Origin: Malania oleifera
Lineage: Eukaryota > Streptophyta > Magnoliopsida > Santalales > Ximeniaceae
DNA length: 64,000 nucleotides
Direction: 5' to 3'
Assembly: GCF_029873635.1 (NCBI RefSeq)
Contig: NC_080427.1
Location: 69,924,848-69,988,847 of the forward strand
Part shown: positions 24,901 to 36,079 of the stretch, one piece after another
How the letters are laid out: every line of letters begins with the position of its first letter
How positions within the stretch are numbered: position 1 is the stretch's first letter
Translations under genes and position numbers: made by a program
The notes under the pieces: model-generated
What the model saw: the letters and a program-made list of their open reading frames with translations, nothing else
Database searches by the model: none
What the model was told of the DNA's origin: nothing

Positions 24901-26531
24901 TATATATAAAATAAATAATCGAACCTTCAAAAGTAAAATCTTAATATTAACCATAAAGGAAACTTCCAAAAACATGGCAACAAATCAAATTCTAAAAGTT
25001 AAGTGTAATATGAACAAACACGGAAATAAGTAAGACATAACTATGGAAGTGAAACAAAACAAACCCTAAATATACAACGTCAATCCAACCCTAAAAAGAA
25101 TAATATACAATAATATGGAAGTAATTCGAAGCCTAAAATAAATTAATATGAAAACATGTGATAATAATATGGAAGCATATCTATCTTAAAATTAATACAC
25201 AAGCTATATGGGAGCAATTCAGCCCTAAACATGGAAACCAATCAAAATCTTAAACATGCTTAAATAATAACATAACATAATTACAATCATAAATAATAAT
25301 AATCAAAAGCCCTAAATGCTATATAAATAACAAACATGGTGGGAAAAAAAATTGAATATTTAATCAATAAGAATTATAATAACAATAAATACATAACAAT
25401 AAGGGGAAAAAAAGACTTTAACAATAATATACAATAACCATAATATTATTTGTTTAACATATATACAATAAAATGATGACAAGGAAATTCAAAATTTAAA
25501 AATTGAAGCCAGCCCCAACAAACAAAAAGGGATCCTACAAAAATGAGAACAAACCGATTAGTACTTACCAAAAAAAACAAAACAAAACAAGAGGGTACTA
25601 AAGAAACAAAGTATGTGTGTGTAAGGCCGGAGTGAGAACCTCACCTGACTATCGCCGAGATCTGGGGACTGCACGGGCTGCCGGAGTGGAGGGAGATTGC
25701 TGCTGTTGTTGCTGTGTGAGAGAAGTCCTGGGAGTGGCTCCTGGCTGCTTTGTTGTGGCTGGAGATGATGGGAGCGTGGAGTGGCCGCCGGAGTTGAGAG
25801 TCATGCAGTTGGTGCTCACGGTTGTTAGCGTGACACGACTGCTGTGTGTGGCCGTGGAGCTGAGTGATCATAGCTGTTATGGAGCAGGGAGCGGCGGCAG
25901 CAACTGCTGCTGCTGTGTGTGACTGAAGGAGCAATGACCGCGGGTGGTGGGTGTGGCCGTGGGAGGCTGAGTGCTGGTCGGGGGCCGGTGTGGCAGTGAG
26001 CGTTGACGGTAGAGGATAGGCCAGGGGCGACGGCGACAATGATTGCTGCTGTGTGCATCGGAGCTGGCTATGTGGTGAGGAGGGTCGTGAAGTTGCAGAG
26101 ACGTGCACCAGGGAGTCCTGAGGTTGATGCTCGGCGAGGCGGTTAGAGAGGATGAACAGTGGAGATGGAGAGATAAGGGAGATGAGATGGAAGAGGGTGA
26201 GGAAGAGAGTGAGGTTGGTGGAGCAGGGAATGCCTGCGGCTGTGAGGAGAGGGTGCGCGTGAGAGAGAGATGAAGATGAGAGAACATAGGGTTAGGTTTT
26301 TTTGTTTTTTTTTCTTTGGTGTCCACCACCTGGCTGTGTCTATGTTAGGTTTAGCTAAGAGCCCTTTTATAAGCTCTCATCCCCCCAACCCTAATAATAA
26401 TAATAATGATAATAATAATAATAATGCTAATAATAATAATAAAAATATAAATAGTAAAAATAATAACAATAATTATAGTAAAGTAATAATAAATTAGAAA
26501 TAATAAGAATGATAAAAAAAATAATAGTAAA

Positions 26532-26567
<36 letters not shown>

Positions 26568-26616
26568 TAGTAACTCATTTGTTATATTTGGATTGGGCAA
26601 AAATAGGGTGTCTACA
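24204..26616 (-). mobile_element. Solo Ty3/gypsy LTR nested in the Sirevirus-like LTR
   Basis: On the - strand it starts TGTAGACACCCTATTTTTG, a start common in plant gypsy LTRs. It ends near GTTGCAACT. AAATC occurs immediately outside both ends (24199-24203, 26617-26621), a perfect 5-bp duplication if the LTR end lies three bases beyond CA. The body has trinucleotide ATT/AAT tracts (24776-24804, 26394-26490, 26535-26572) and a GC-richer block at 25610-26280 that opens low-complexity frames. I do not regard these as genes. Confidence 0.65.
26394..26572. repeat. (TAA)n-rich imperfect microsatellites
   Basis: Two runs of TAA/AAT trinucleotides separated by a degenerate stretch. Open frames here encode only runs of Asn, Ile or Tyr and are artefacts. 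Confidence 0.9.
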
Positions 26617-27764
26617 AAATCTTTGAGTAAACAATAAACTTGATAGTTTTTCAAAGATTTGAACAATATTTCTCAAATACTTTTTGCAGAAATAAAGTAG
26701 GTCTCTTTGAATAAAAATATACTTTTGAATATTACAAGATTCAACACTTTAGAATACTGTTCCCAAAAACTTTTCTCAAATAATGATCTTTCACAAAATG
26801 TATATACAATTAATAAATCAAGATCAATTTCTCAAATAAAAATATTCAAGAATATGTTTGTAAAAAAAATCTTTGAGAATAAACCAAAAAGTAGTTTAAT
26901 CACCAAACCTCAATACCCAAGTTGTTTGCTCAATATTTGCAGGAATGTCTTTTGAGAATCAACGTAACCTAAGCTTAGATTTGATGTGAACGCTTTGAAA
27001 TCGCAGGCAAGGGCTTAGCAATGTGTTCAATGCTTTCCAGAGATATGTACATGTTCAAGGCTCCCAATAATATGCAAAAAGTGAGGCACTAGGGTTCTTT
27101 GGTTAGTTTTATAAGTTTTCTCGACCCTAGGTTTAATCCTAGTCATTAAAACAAAAGTTTTCATCTATGTCTGCGCTGAAACATGAATCAGCATCTCGAT
27201 CATCATCGATAAGTGTATAACACTCGTTCGTCGACGAGGCCATGAGTTCGTGTTCGTTGACGAGAGCACCATCTGAACTTTTTAGGCTTTCGGTATTTGT
27301 TCATCAACAAGACAACATTGTTCGTCGCCGAGTGGCCTTCATATGTTCGTCGACGAGGCCATTGGGTTCGTCGACGAGGCCATTGGGTTCGTTGACGAGG
27401 TCTCTAAAATTTGCCTTGAAAATTTTATTCAACCTGGACTAATGTAAATGAATTTTTGATGCATGCATGAGTCGTAGAGTATATTTGAGCTTCAAAATAT
27501 ATCATATGACATGTAAATACATTTAATTCTAAATACTCATTCCCATTGACGATCTCAAACTTGAAGCTTGTTTTTCCATCCTTTTATTCTTCTAGATCCA
27601 TGGATTGAACAAAGTGATATGTACTTTAGGTTCCTCATGGCTTCCACATAAAGATCACCGTTCATGCATTCTAAATCATGATCCTGTTCACAAATTCAAT
27701 TGCACAAGTCAAATACCAAGTGATTTATCATTATCAAAATAGGATTGGACTCATAGAGTCAACA

Positions 27765-28687
27765 CAATTAATCAAAGTTAAAATTTATTTTCATTTCAAG
27801 TAGGAAATAATACCATATAGATTTGCCATCAACATCAAGTAAAATTTATTAAAATGATCCAAATGAATCCAAACTAAAATTTAATGAACATATCTTACTA
27901 ATGAATAAGAGGAGACATAAAAATTGAAATTTCAAGAAGTACGAGATCATTTTTTTAAAAAATTTTCAATCTATAGATGTTAAATAGGTGTTGGAAATCT
28001 ATGTTTATCGGGAGGCATGAAATGTATGTGAGAAATTTGTGTCTATAGGAGGGTATTACACATCTATTGGAGAGATTGCATATATAGGCATATATTACAT
28101 GTTTGTTGAGAGACTACATTAATAGGCAGGTATTATACTTATATTGAGAAACTACGTCAATAGGTAGCTAGGTTCTATGCGTCTAAAAGATAGTTTGGTC
28201 TATAGTAGGTAGACGCATCTAATGAGGACTATTCAACATATTCGTTGCGTTTATAAATGTGTCTATAGGGAATCTTGAACACTTCTTTATTCAAACTTGA
28301 ATTATAAAAAAAAATAACAATACAACTTAAAATACAATTTTAGTGTTTTGAAAATAATCAAAACAAACTCATAAGTGACACAAGCGCATGAGGCATTTCA
28401 ACAGTGACTCTTAAAGTCTATAAAAAATTTTGTTGTATTCTATAGCTAATTTGCATTATTTTTCTGACAATGAGCTCATTTGAATATGGGTAATATCACC
28501 TTAAAGAAAGTAAATTATTCTTGCATTGAAGCCATATAATCTTTTGAACTTCCTAACACTATACAATCTTAATAGTTTTGATGAGCCCTTTACCTATTTT
28601 TATTAAGACCAAAAACTTGTCTAAACTACCACCTAGTTTTAGATGTCAAACAAATGACTAACTAAATGATTAATAATCACTCTCTTT
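27765..28687. other. Non-coding spacer with a tandem repeat
   Basis: AT-rich sequence between two LTR insertions, with no coding signal. Its only structure is the 38-40-bp tandem repeat at about 27993-28185, listed separately. Confidence 0.5.
27993..28185. repeat. Degenerate tandem repeat, period 38-40 bp
   Basis: Units begin with GAGA(A/G)A or a variant at about 27993, 28030, 28070, 28108 and 28146. They share the order purine-rich start, CTA(T)AGG or ATAGG in the middle, then TATTA(C/T)A near the end. Five units are recognisable and the fifth is the most diverged. Confidence 0.65.
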
Positions 28688-29272
28688 TGTTGATGCCTAA
28701 TTTTGACCTAGGGACCATTATTTTACAATGGTCAATGAGCTTAAGAAAGGGCTAAACCCCTATGGGAGGGGGGGGGGCGCTTTAGTTGCATGTTCAGGGG
28801 CTTATTAAGGGCCTCTTAGGGTTTGTGTCTTAAGGATCCTCAAGGACCTCTTAGGGTCTCTTAAGGCTTCTTAGAGCCTTTTAAGGCCTTTTTTAGGGCT
28901 CCTTGCAACTTAATTTGGCCCTATTGGGACTATAGGGCCTCCTTCGGCTTCTTTAGGCCTTTCCAAACCTTATTAAGAATTATAAAAGGGCTTCTTGCAA
29001 GTTCAATGAGCCCAATTGGGCCCCAAAGGCCCAAGAGCATATTTTTTAAGCCCTAGGGGTAAAGATGTAATTAACCTTGCCCCAGGGACACTATTGGCAT
29101 ATTCTTTCTTAAGAGAAACCCTAACTCCCCTTTTTAGCCTATAAATAGGAGGGAGCGAGCAAAGGAAAGGACAAGAGCGGAGCTCATATAAAGGGGAGAA
29201 AAAAAAGTGAGAGCGAGAAGAGGGTGAGCTAGGGGAGCTAATGTAAAAGGGGGAGAAAAAGGGATAAAAAAA

Positions 29273-29345
<73 letters not shown>

Positions 29346-29994
29346 TCACAGCCACAAAGCTTAAAACCCTAGAGAAGGTGAGAGAAGAGAGGAAAAAAAT
29401 AGAGAAGAAGAGAGGGTTCATAACCACAAGACTTTAAAACCCTAGAGAAAGGGAGAGAAAAAGAGGAGGGTATGGCCAAAGAGAAAACCTTAAAGGGGTG
29501 TCTTCTTGCTCCCCTACTGAAAAGTAGCCAAGGAAGGAGTAGTCATTGTCAAAATAGCCAGTTAAGGAGAGGAAGAACCTACAATGGACATGATAGCAAG
29601 GTAGCTTGGGCCGACTTGAACCTAATTAGATCTCTCTAAGGCATGCATTTTCTTTTTTTGTTTAGGTATGATCTCATTATAAAGCATATTTCTAGATTAT
29701 ATTTATTTTGTATTGGGTTAATGCTTGTTTAAGGGAGCACGCTATAGGAAGGGTTTGTGTGGTAGTGGTGTTCGGGTTACGTGAGAATAACAGTAGGAAA
29801 AGGGGCACTAGTAGTAAAGGAGCCTACTGCCTAGGAGAGTATATTCCTTTGTTCAATTATTGGCAGCAACCACAACTACTACATATGATAGCAGCCTAGT
29901 CAATAGGGATTGGTGATAGTGGTAGATGCCCGTAGTGGAGGGGATAGCTAGGGTTCGTGATAGCAAGTAGCAAAGCAGTTACTTTATACTGCAG
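28688..29994 (+). mobile_element. First part of a long gypsy LTR, split by the 21-kb nested element
   Basis: Starts TGTTGATGCCTAATTTTGACC, a gypsy-like LTR start. A TATA box CTATAAATAG lies at 29140-29149 after a CTTTTTAGC block. Downstream, a leader-like purine-rich segment contains a 67-bp (GA)n tract (29276-29342) and repeats of AAACCCTAGAGAA. The outer Sirevirus-like element was inserted at 29994, and the LTR appears to resume at 51227. The identification is by ends, TATA placement and the later primer site, not by homology to a second copy. Confidence 0.45.
29276..29342. repeat. (GA)n microsatellite
   Basis: About 33 uninterrupted GA/AG dinucleotides downstream of the TATA box at 29140. 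Confidence 0.97.
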
Positions 29995-31947
29995 TGTTAG
30001 CTTTGGTGCAATCCCAAGAGGGGGGTGAATTGGATATTTAAAAATTTTTTTTTAGGTCAACCAGTCTAACAACAGTATTACGCAACCTAGGGTCTTTCTA
30101 TACAATTATAAATCCAATCATTCACAATAAAACATACACATACGAAAACTAAATTGCGAAAATGTAAATTGCACACACGATATGTTATCGAGGTTTAGCT
30201 AAAGTGGCTACGTCCCCGCCTTGGCTCATCAGCATAAAGATTTCACTATAAAGCTCACTTCACAGGTGGAGCGGCACCTAATACAATCAGGTCAATTAAC
30301 GGGGCTGACCTCAACCTGCAATTACACCTTACCAAGATGGTGCACCTAACTTTCCTAATCGGGTCTAAGCCAATCCGGGACTATTCAACAGGGCTAGTCT
30401 CCTTCTTCAGGCTCACACCTAGAATACAACAAATGTAATTTTTGCGTACATGGAAATATGTTTCTCAACAAGCAGATCTGTACCACAATACAATCTATAT
30501 AATAATGCAAGCACAGATGATAGTAAATATGTTCAGTGCTTAATAATGTGTGCTAAACACTCAATTTAATGTAAATATACAGTCAAGATCTAGAGTGTAT
30601 TTCCAAGCAAACTTTGAAACACTTAATTAACGTAAATCAATCACCACAAGTTTCAAAGTGTTTTAGCAAGTACATTCAAAATATCTCAACCAAGATTTTT
30701 AACAAAATAATAGCTCAAGAGATATTTGAAAAATATAAGCGTGTGAAAAATGTTTTTGCACACCAAAAATACTAGCCCTAATGAGTCTTGCAATAATGAT
30801 GCAAAGACCCACTTAACTCTAAGATTTTTCCTGACCAAAGATTTATTAAATAAAATCAGGGGAAAAAAATCTTTAATTAACCCTCAAACGAAAATCAAAT
30901 GCAATATACCAATGAGAGTTTTTAGCATAATGGAACAATCAATAAACACTCACAAAGATTTGATCTCTCAAAAAAGTAGTAGAATATGAGTGTATGAGGT
31001 TTGTATAGCAAAATAGGGTTTAGGATTTTTCAGAGGATTTTGCTTAATCTCTTTTTGCTAATCGTTACTAATCCAAGCAAATGAGCCCCTATATATAGAG
31101 AATTGCTTAATTTTGACCGTTGGGGACATAGGGGTGATTATTAAAATATTTTAAAACTATTTAAGAAAATTAACCCCATTTGACCTTTCCTAACCACGAT
31201 AAAAATTAAAACCACTTGAGAATTTTGGGCGCCTGATCGACGGTTCGGTCGCCCGAACATACATAATGAGAAAAGTTACTTTTGAAGTTTTGGTGCCTGA
31301 GTTTAGGTTCGGTTTGATAAACAAAGGTGATTTCCATTCTATCCAAGGTTCGATCGTCTGAACCATAGTTCAGCTTACCGAACTATCAAGTTCAGTCGCC
31401 TGAGGGTAAAATGAACTGTAAGTTCGGGCGTCCAGAGACGATGGAAAAGTACAAGGTACAAGATCGGTTGACCGTGGCCACTCAAGTTATTTTGAGTTCG
31501 GTCACCCAGGTCCACGGTTCGGTCGGCCGAGGCAATTTGACTTGTCAAGTTCGATTGCCTAAAGCCTCATGATTTTAACCTAAGGTCCATTCTTTGATTT
31601 TAATTTGACCCCTCATAACATGTAAAGTGTAGTGGGGCTTGGTGCATTAAGTGTGGGAACCTAAGGTCATTCTGAGCATATTTTCCTACCATGCATGATG
31701 CAGATTAATACAGGTCATAGTGTTACAATCCATGATTAATTACAACCCATAATGAAGAATATAAAAACATAATTACAAATAAGGTACAATATTCTTCAGT
31801 CTTCTATAATATCACCATACACCACCATGATATAACATTCTTTTCAATTCCATGCATAGACTGAACTTGCATGCAAGCCTTAGTGCAAACATCAGTACTA
31901 AGTATATTTGTCATTATTAAAATGGGATATGACCAACTAGGTCAACA
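29995..31947 (-). repeat. 3' LTR of the outer element
   Basis: Starts TGTTAGCTTTGGTGCAATCCC and ends ACTAGGTCAACA. It aligns with 49349-51226 along its length. U3 carries the inverted-repeat cluster (31230-31560), including GTTCGGTCGCCCGAAC (31243-31258) with 6-bp arms. On the - strand a perfect MSA match CCCAACGGTCA (31124-31114) lies just upstream of a TATA box CTATATATAG (31098-31089). Confidence 0.9.
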
Positions 31948-33309
31948 ATCTCCCCCTTTTTTATGATGATAAATACTTTATGTAAAAGTGGGTATAACCA
32001 AGAAAGACTCCCCCTGACTATATGCATAAAGAGAATTGAAGCTCAAATAAGTTTAATTAATTCAATTAACTAATGTACCCAATTTTTCCTCTTATCCCCG
32101 TTTTGGCAACAACAAAAAAGGCTAAGAATAAATAATTATAAATAATTTGGGCAAACAATGAGTAACAGTCATTTAGATATAATAAATAATTTAGGAATAT
32201 TTTTGAAAATTTTGGCATCATGCCGTTTGAAAATAGAGTGTTTCCCAAATTAAATCTTTACCTAAGTGACCTGTTTGAGTTTAATAAAATAATGTTTAAC
32301 AATTTCAACAACTCAAACAGTTCAGTACTTAACCACTCAAATCATCAAGACAAAGAGATAGTATGACCATGCATATCAAGATGATTGAAGGATACCAATT
32401 GTTGATTCCACTTGTTAATGCCAATTATTAGAGATTTATGTTTTCCCACAAGATATAAATTTCAGTGATGCATGAAGTGAGATACATTTAACATTTTAGA
32501 GCCATATATTTCCAAGTGAAGTGGCTCCCCCTTAGATTGTGCATTTTTTTTAATCTCATAATGTGAGCATATGGCACAAGGTATTTAAGACTCAAAAATA
32601 CACCGCATGACAAAAGATTGTCATTTGAGATTAGTTCATGCATATATGACTTTTAAAAGAAATCCCCTTTTTTAAAAAAAAAAAACGGGTACCAATTATT
32701 GTTTTGGGGATACAATTTGCCACAATATGTTGATTTTAAGTCCGGCAAAGTGATTGAAGAAAACTGGAACAGATCATAAAAAAAAAATATTCATGATGCA
32801 CAAAAAGAATGATGTTCCAAAATCAAAACCTAAGTTGAAAATAATCAGATTTATAAGACCGTAGGATGTGTGTGCAGTGAATTTGGAAAAATGTTGGCAG
32901 CACTTCATTTAAAAATACAACTTTTCCCAAAACATCTGGCAATTACAAAGCATTTAAATATATGCACAAGCTTCAGATGATTCAATTTAAATTGAGCTAA
33001 GTGCAAGAAATTTTAAAAACCAAAAGCAAATTTTGCATGCACATCCATCAATATTTTATTAAGTGTTTTGAAATATTGGAAAAATGTCAAACGAGAATTT
33101 GACAGCATGTCATTTGTAGACAAGACATTTCCCATATTAATCTACATAAAAGGGTTCAAGCAGACCGTATATCATTTAGTTTTGAGCATGCAAGAACCTA
33201 ACATTTCTACCAGTAGGCAATACACATCAACTGCATCCGCCATACAGGAGGCATCAATCAGGCAAACATATATACATATATAAAAGTATATGCAAGCCAT
33301 CAAACCATC

Positions 33310-33350
<41 letters not shown>

Positions 33351-33546
33351 TATAAGCAAAAGACAATCACACAGAATAATATTTGTGTGTGTGTGTGTGT
33401 GTGGTGAGAGTGTATAGCCGAAAAGTAAAAATAAAAAAAGTTGTTAAGTTATTACAGACCCCAAATATAAATGTATGTATGTAAAGGATAGGATAGATAA
33501 AATTAAATAAACGAGTAGCTAATCTCCAAAGCTCACCTCTATGTCT
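31948..33546 (-). mobile_element. 3' non-coding region of the outer element with repeated polypurine tracts
   Basis: On the - strand AAAAAAGGGGGAGAT (31962-31948) abuts the 3' LTR. Further GGGGGAG tracts occur at about 32009 and 32526. The rest is AT-rich and has no coding signal. (TA)n at 33312-33349 and (GT)n at 33384-33403 lie near the end of the third ORF. Confidence 0.7.
33312..33403. repeat. (TA)n and (GT)n microsatellites
   Basis: Two uninterrupted dinucleotide tracts, (TA)n at 33312-33349 and (GT)n at 33384-33403, 34 bases apart. Confidence 0.95.
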
Positions 33547-34047
33547 CCCCATTATCATGCTCGTCATCCTCATCACCACTCACCTCCATCTAATCCTTGC
33601 CAATGTCCTCATCATTCATGTCCCTCGAGCACACATCGAGTTTATGGAAGTTCGCCCTCACATCAGATTGGAACTCAGTGAACTCGGCATAGAACGTATC
33701 ATGCCTGGCCTGGGAGGAAGAGGTCTGCTCCCTAATCTCACCCTAGATGGAGGTCTTAAGCTCCTCAATAGATGCAGTGAGACCGGTAATGGCAGCCATG
33801 ATCTCGACATTCGATGGCATGTGGGGCTGCTCCTATGGAACCTCCTAAGGCCCTGGACCTCTCTCAGGTATGGTAGGTAACCACATGTTACCAGCAAGCT
33901 CGTACCCCATCAACTTCAGAGTAGTGGAGGAGAAGACGTCCGTGCTCTTGATCTTCTTTAGTACTACATATGGAGTCCTCGTGACTCTCTCTTTGACAAA
34001 CATCCTAGATAGGATGCCCCCATATGACAGCATAATCCTCTTCCCTA
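33547..34047 (-). pseudogene. Outer third ORF (envelope-like/plant transposon protein), C-terminal part
   Basis: The - strand reads GGILSRMFVKERVTRTPYVV and SSTTLKLMGYEL. It then passes into a helical segment that looks like a coiled coil (MAAITGLTASIEEL) and an acidic end (GDEDDEHDNGE) before the stop near 33547. At least three in-frame stops are present. The same order is seen in the inner element's third ORF at 38442-39000. The upstream part continues at 35996-36079 beyond the solo LTR. No transmembrane segment is visible. Confidence 0.7.
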
Positions 34048-34052
34048 CTATT

Positions 34053-35995
34053 TGTTGACCTCATAGGTTATACCCGGTTTTGATAATGACAAATACTCAA
34101 GTATTTGATGACTATCTAGCTTGTGTGCAAGTTTATATTAGAAAATAAATTGATGACACATGAAGTAAAGCCTGAAGATCCTAAAAATTATTTTATGTTG
34201 TAATATATATATTATTCAATTCGGGTTTGTAATGGTAATTATAGGAAAAGGTTTGTAATAATCTTTACATATCATGCATATAAGTTTGTTGTAAGTTTAT
34301 AGACCTTATAAAGACCTTAGGTCCCTACACAAATGTACAAAATAGTCTCCACAATTACTTACATTATCAGGGGAAAGAATTGAAATGATTTGGACTAAAT
34401 AGGAAAAATTGTGAGAGGTCGGGTGACAGAACCCGTTGTGTTCAAAACACCTTGGGTGTCCGAACCGTGGACTAGTCAACATGTTGACCTGAGTTCGACA
34501 AACCAAACTAAATTTCATATACCATCCACGGTTGACCGAACCTCCGAGGTGACCGTTTTCACCAACTCAACCAACCGAACATTTACGTTCAAAATGGCCT
34601 TAGGAGACTGAACACATGAGTTCGGTTAACCGAATTATAGACCAGGCGACCAAAACGCGAATAAAATGGAAATGCCTTGGTTCAGAAAACTAAGCCTTGA
34701 TTCTGGAATCCGAACATTCAAAAGTGACCTTTTGAACTAAGTATGTTCGGTCGACCAAACCGTGGTTCAGCTACCTAAAAACTCTCGGGTTGTTTATTTT
34801 TTACTGAGGTTAAAATTAGTTAAACGGGGTTATTTTTTCTAAATGGTTTTTAAACAATTCTAATAATACCCTATGAGTCCTTAACGATTATAATTTGGCC
34901 TACTTCTATAAATAGAGCCTTATTTGTGAAGATTAGCCTGAGATTAGAGAAATCATTAGCAAAAAATCCTCTCAAACTCAAAAAGCTTATTTTGCCCATT
35001 CTTCTTCAAATCCTCTCATACACTCATTCCTTTGATCAATCCTAGTATTGTGAGAGTTTTTATTGTGCTATTGCTTTGTTATAGATTGCTTAATAATCTC
35101 AATATTTTAATTGTTGATTGTTATTGACTTTGGAGAGTTAAGCAAAGAGTTATCCCACAAAATTAATTTAATAAATCTAGTGTAGGGAAAAACTCACTAG
35201 CTGGTGGATCTTTACATTGTTATTGTAAGATTCCTATAGTTATAAGTTTTGGTGTGCAAAATATTTTATAAGCTATATTTTTCAAACAACTCTTGTGCTT
35301 ATTTCATTAAGGAAAATATTATGAGTTAGTTTGAATATTTGATCAGCATCTTTGAAACCCTAATCTATTATTGAGATTTGTTATACTGTGTTTCAAAGAA
35401 ATAATTTGTTAGAACACTCTTGGGCATATTTGTGATTATACTTTGATGAGTGTTTGGTTGCACAAAATCACATCACCAAACTTACAATTTCCTATACTAT
35501 GGATATGTGGTTGATTGATTACATTTGGTACATATCTGCTTGATTGAGAAGCATAATCATTGTACCTAGTTTATTATTGAGAAATACAATTGTATTCCAA
35601 GCATAGCCTGAGGGGGCGGTAATCCAGCTCGGGAAGGATTGTATGTAAAGGTTAAGGTCAACCCTATGCTAATTGACCTGGTTGTTTTAAGTACCGCTCC
35701 ACCCACTAAGTGAGTTTATAGTGTAATCCTTGTGCTTGTTAGCCAAGGTAGGGACGTAGGTAGTTTGCCGAACCTTGATAACATTTTTGGTGTTGTGTTC
35801 TTTATTGCTTTATTATGCATGTTTGGTTAAATTTCTGGAGTAGTTTAATTTCTTCTAAAAATATATATACTGATTTATTTTATGCGCATTAGATTGACCT
35901 TAGGATTATGTAATACTACTGTTAGTGGATTGACTTAGGAGATAAATTTTAAAATACCAATTCATCCCCCTTTTGAGATTATAGTAAAGCTAGCA
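34053..35995 (+). mobile_element. Solo Sirevirus-like LTR inserted in the outer third ORF
   Basis: 1943 bp, TGTTGACC...GCTAGCA, in the opposite orientation to its host. Flanks CTATT and CTGTC agree at 3 of 5 bases, but the host reading frame resumes exactly across it, which supports the borders. U3 has a perfect palindrome TTCGGTTAACCGAA (34621-34634) with diverged copies to about 34790. A TATA box lies at 34907-34914. The R/U5 region carries GCCGAACCTTGATAACA (about 35767-35783). The 3' end is the same family as 1-303. Confidence 0.85.
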
Positions 35996-36079
35996 CTGTC
36001 TTTACAAACATCCATCTCAGGATCAGTCTAGGGAGATCCAGCTTCTTCCTCATGAACAAACACCACATTACAAAGCAAT
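35996..36079 (-). pseudogene. Outer third ORF, middle fragment
   Basis: Only 84 bases remain between two insertions. The - strand encodes CFVMWCLFMRKKLDLPRLIL then RWMFVKT, which matches CFVLWCFLKGKKLNLASLIV then RWMWTKL of the inner element's third ORF. It joins the part ending at 46815 upstream and the part starting at 34047 downstream, so the three pieces are one gene broken by two later insertions. Confidence 0.85.

Larger units (their letters stand above)
23387..27764 (-). mobile_element. Solo Sirevirus-like LTR, interrupted by a second solo LTR
   Basis: It starts TGTGAATTATGGTGTTATCCC and ends AGAGTCAACA, flanked by a perfect 5-bp duplication CAATT (23382-23386, 27765-27769). No primer site or coding region follows, so it is a solo LTR. 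Without the 2.4-kb insert at 24204-26616 it is about 1.96 kb, the same as its relatives. R/U5 holds the GTTCGGCCTACCCC..TACGTCC block near 23672-23698. U3 holds at least three perfect TCGTCGACGA palindromes (27228, 27347, 27368) plus diverged copies. Confidence 0.8.

Noticed and set aside
25617..26329. Open frames of 75-155 codons on both strands
   Set aside because: The composition is low-complexity (Ser/His/Pro on one strand, Gly/Val/Cys on the other) and lies inside a solo gypsy LTR.
27180..27410. CRISPR-like short palindromic repeats
   Set aside because: Spacing is irregular, repeats are imperfect, and the setting is a plant LTR U3. They are cis-motifs, not a CRISPR array.
28020..28190. 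Possible tRNA or other structured RNA in the repeated GAGA..ATAGG region
   Set aside because: The periodicity is explained by a tandem repeat and no cloverleaf or box A/B pattern fits.
33557..33880. Open frame of 107 codons on the + strand
   Set aside because: It lies antisense to the coiled-coil and acidic end of the outer third ORF and has no domain of its own. The - strand reading matches the inner element and explains the conservation.
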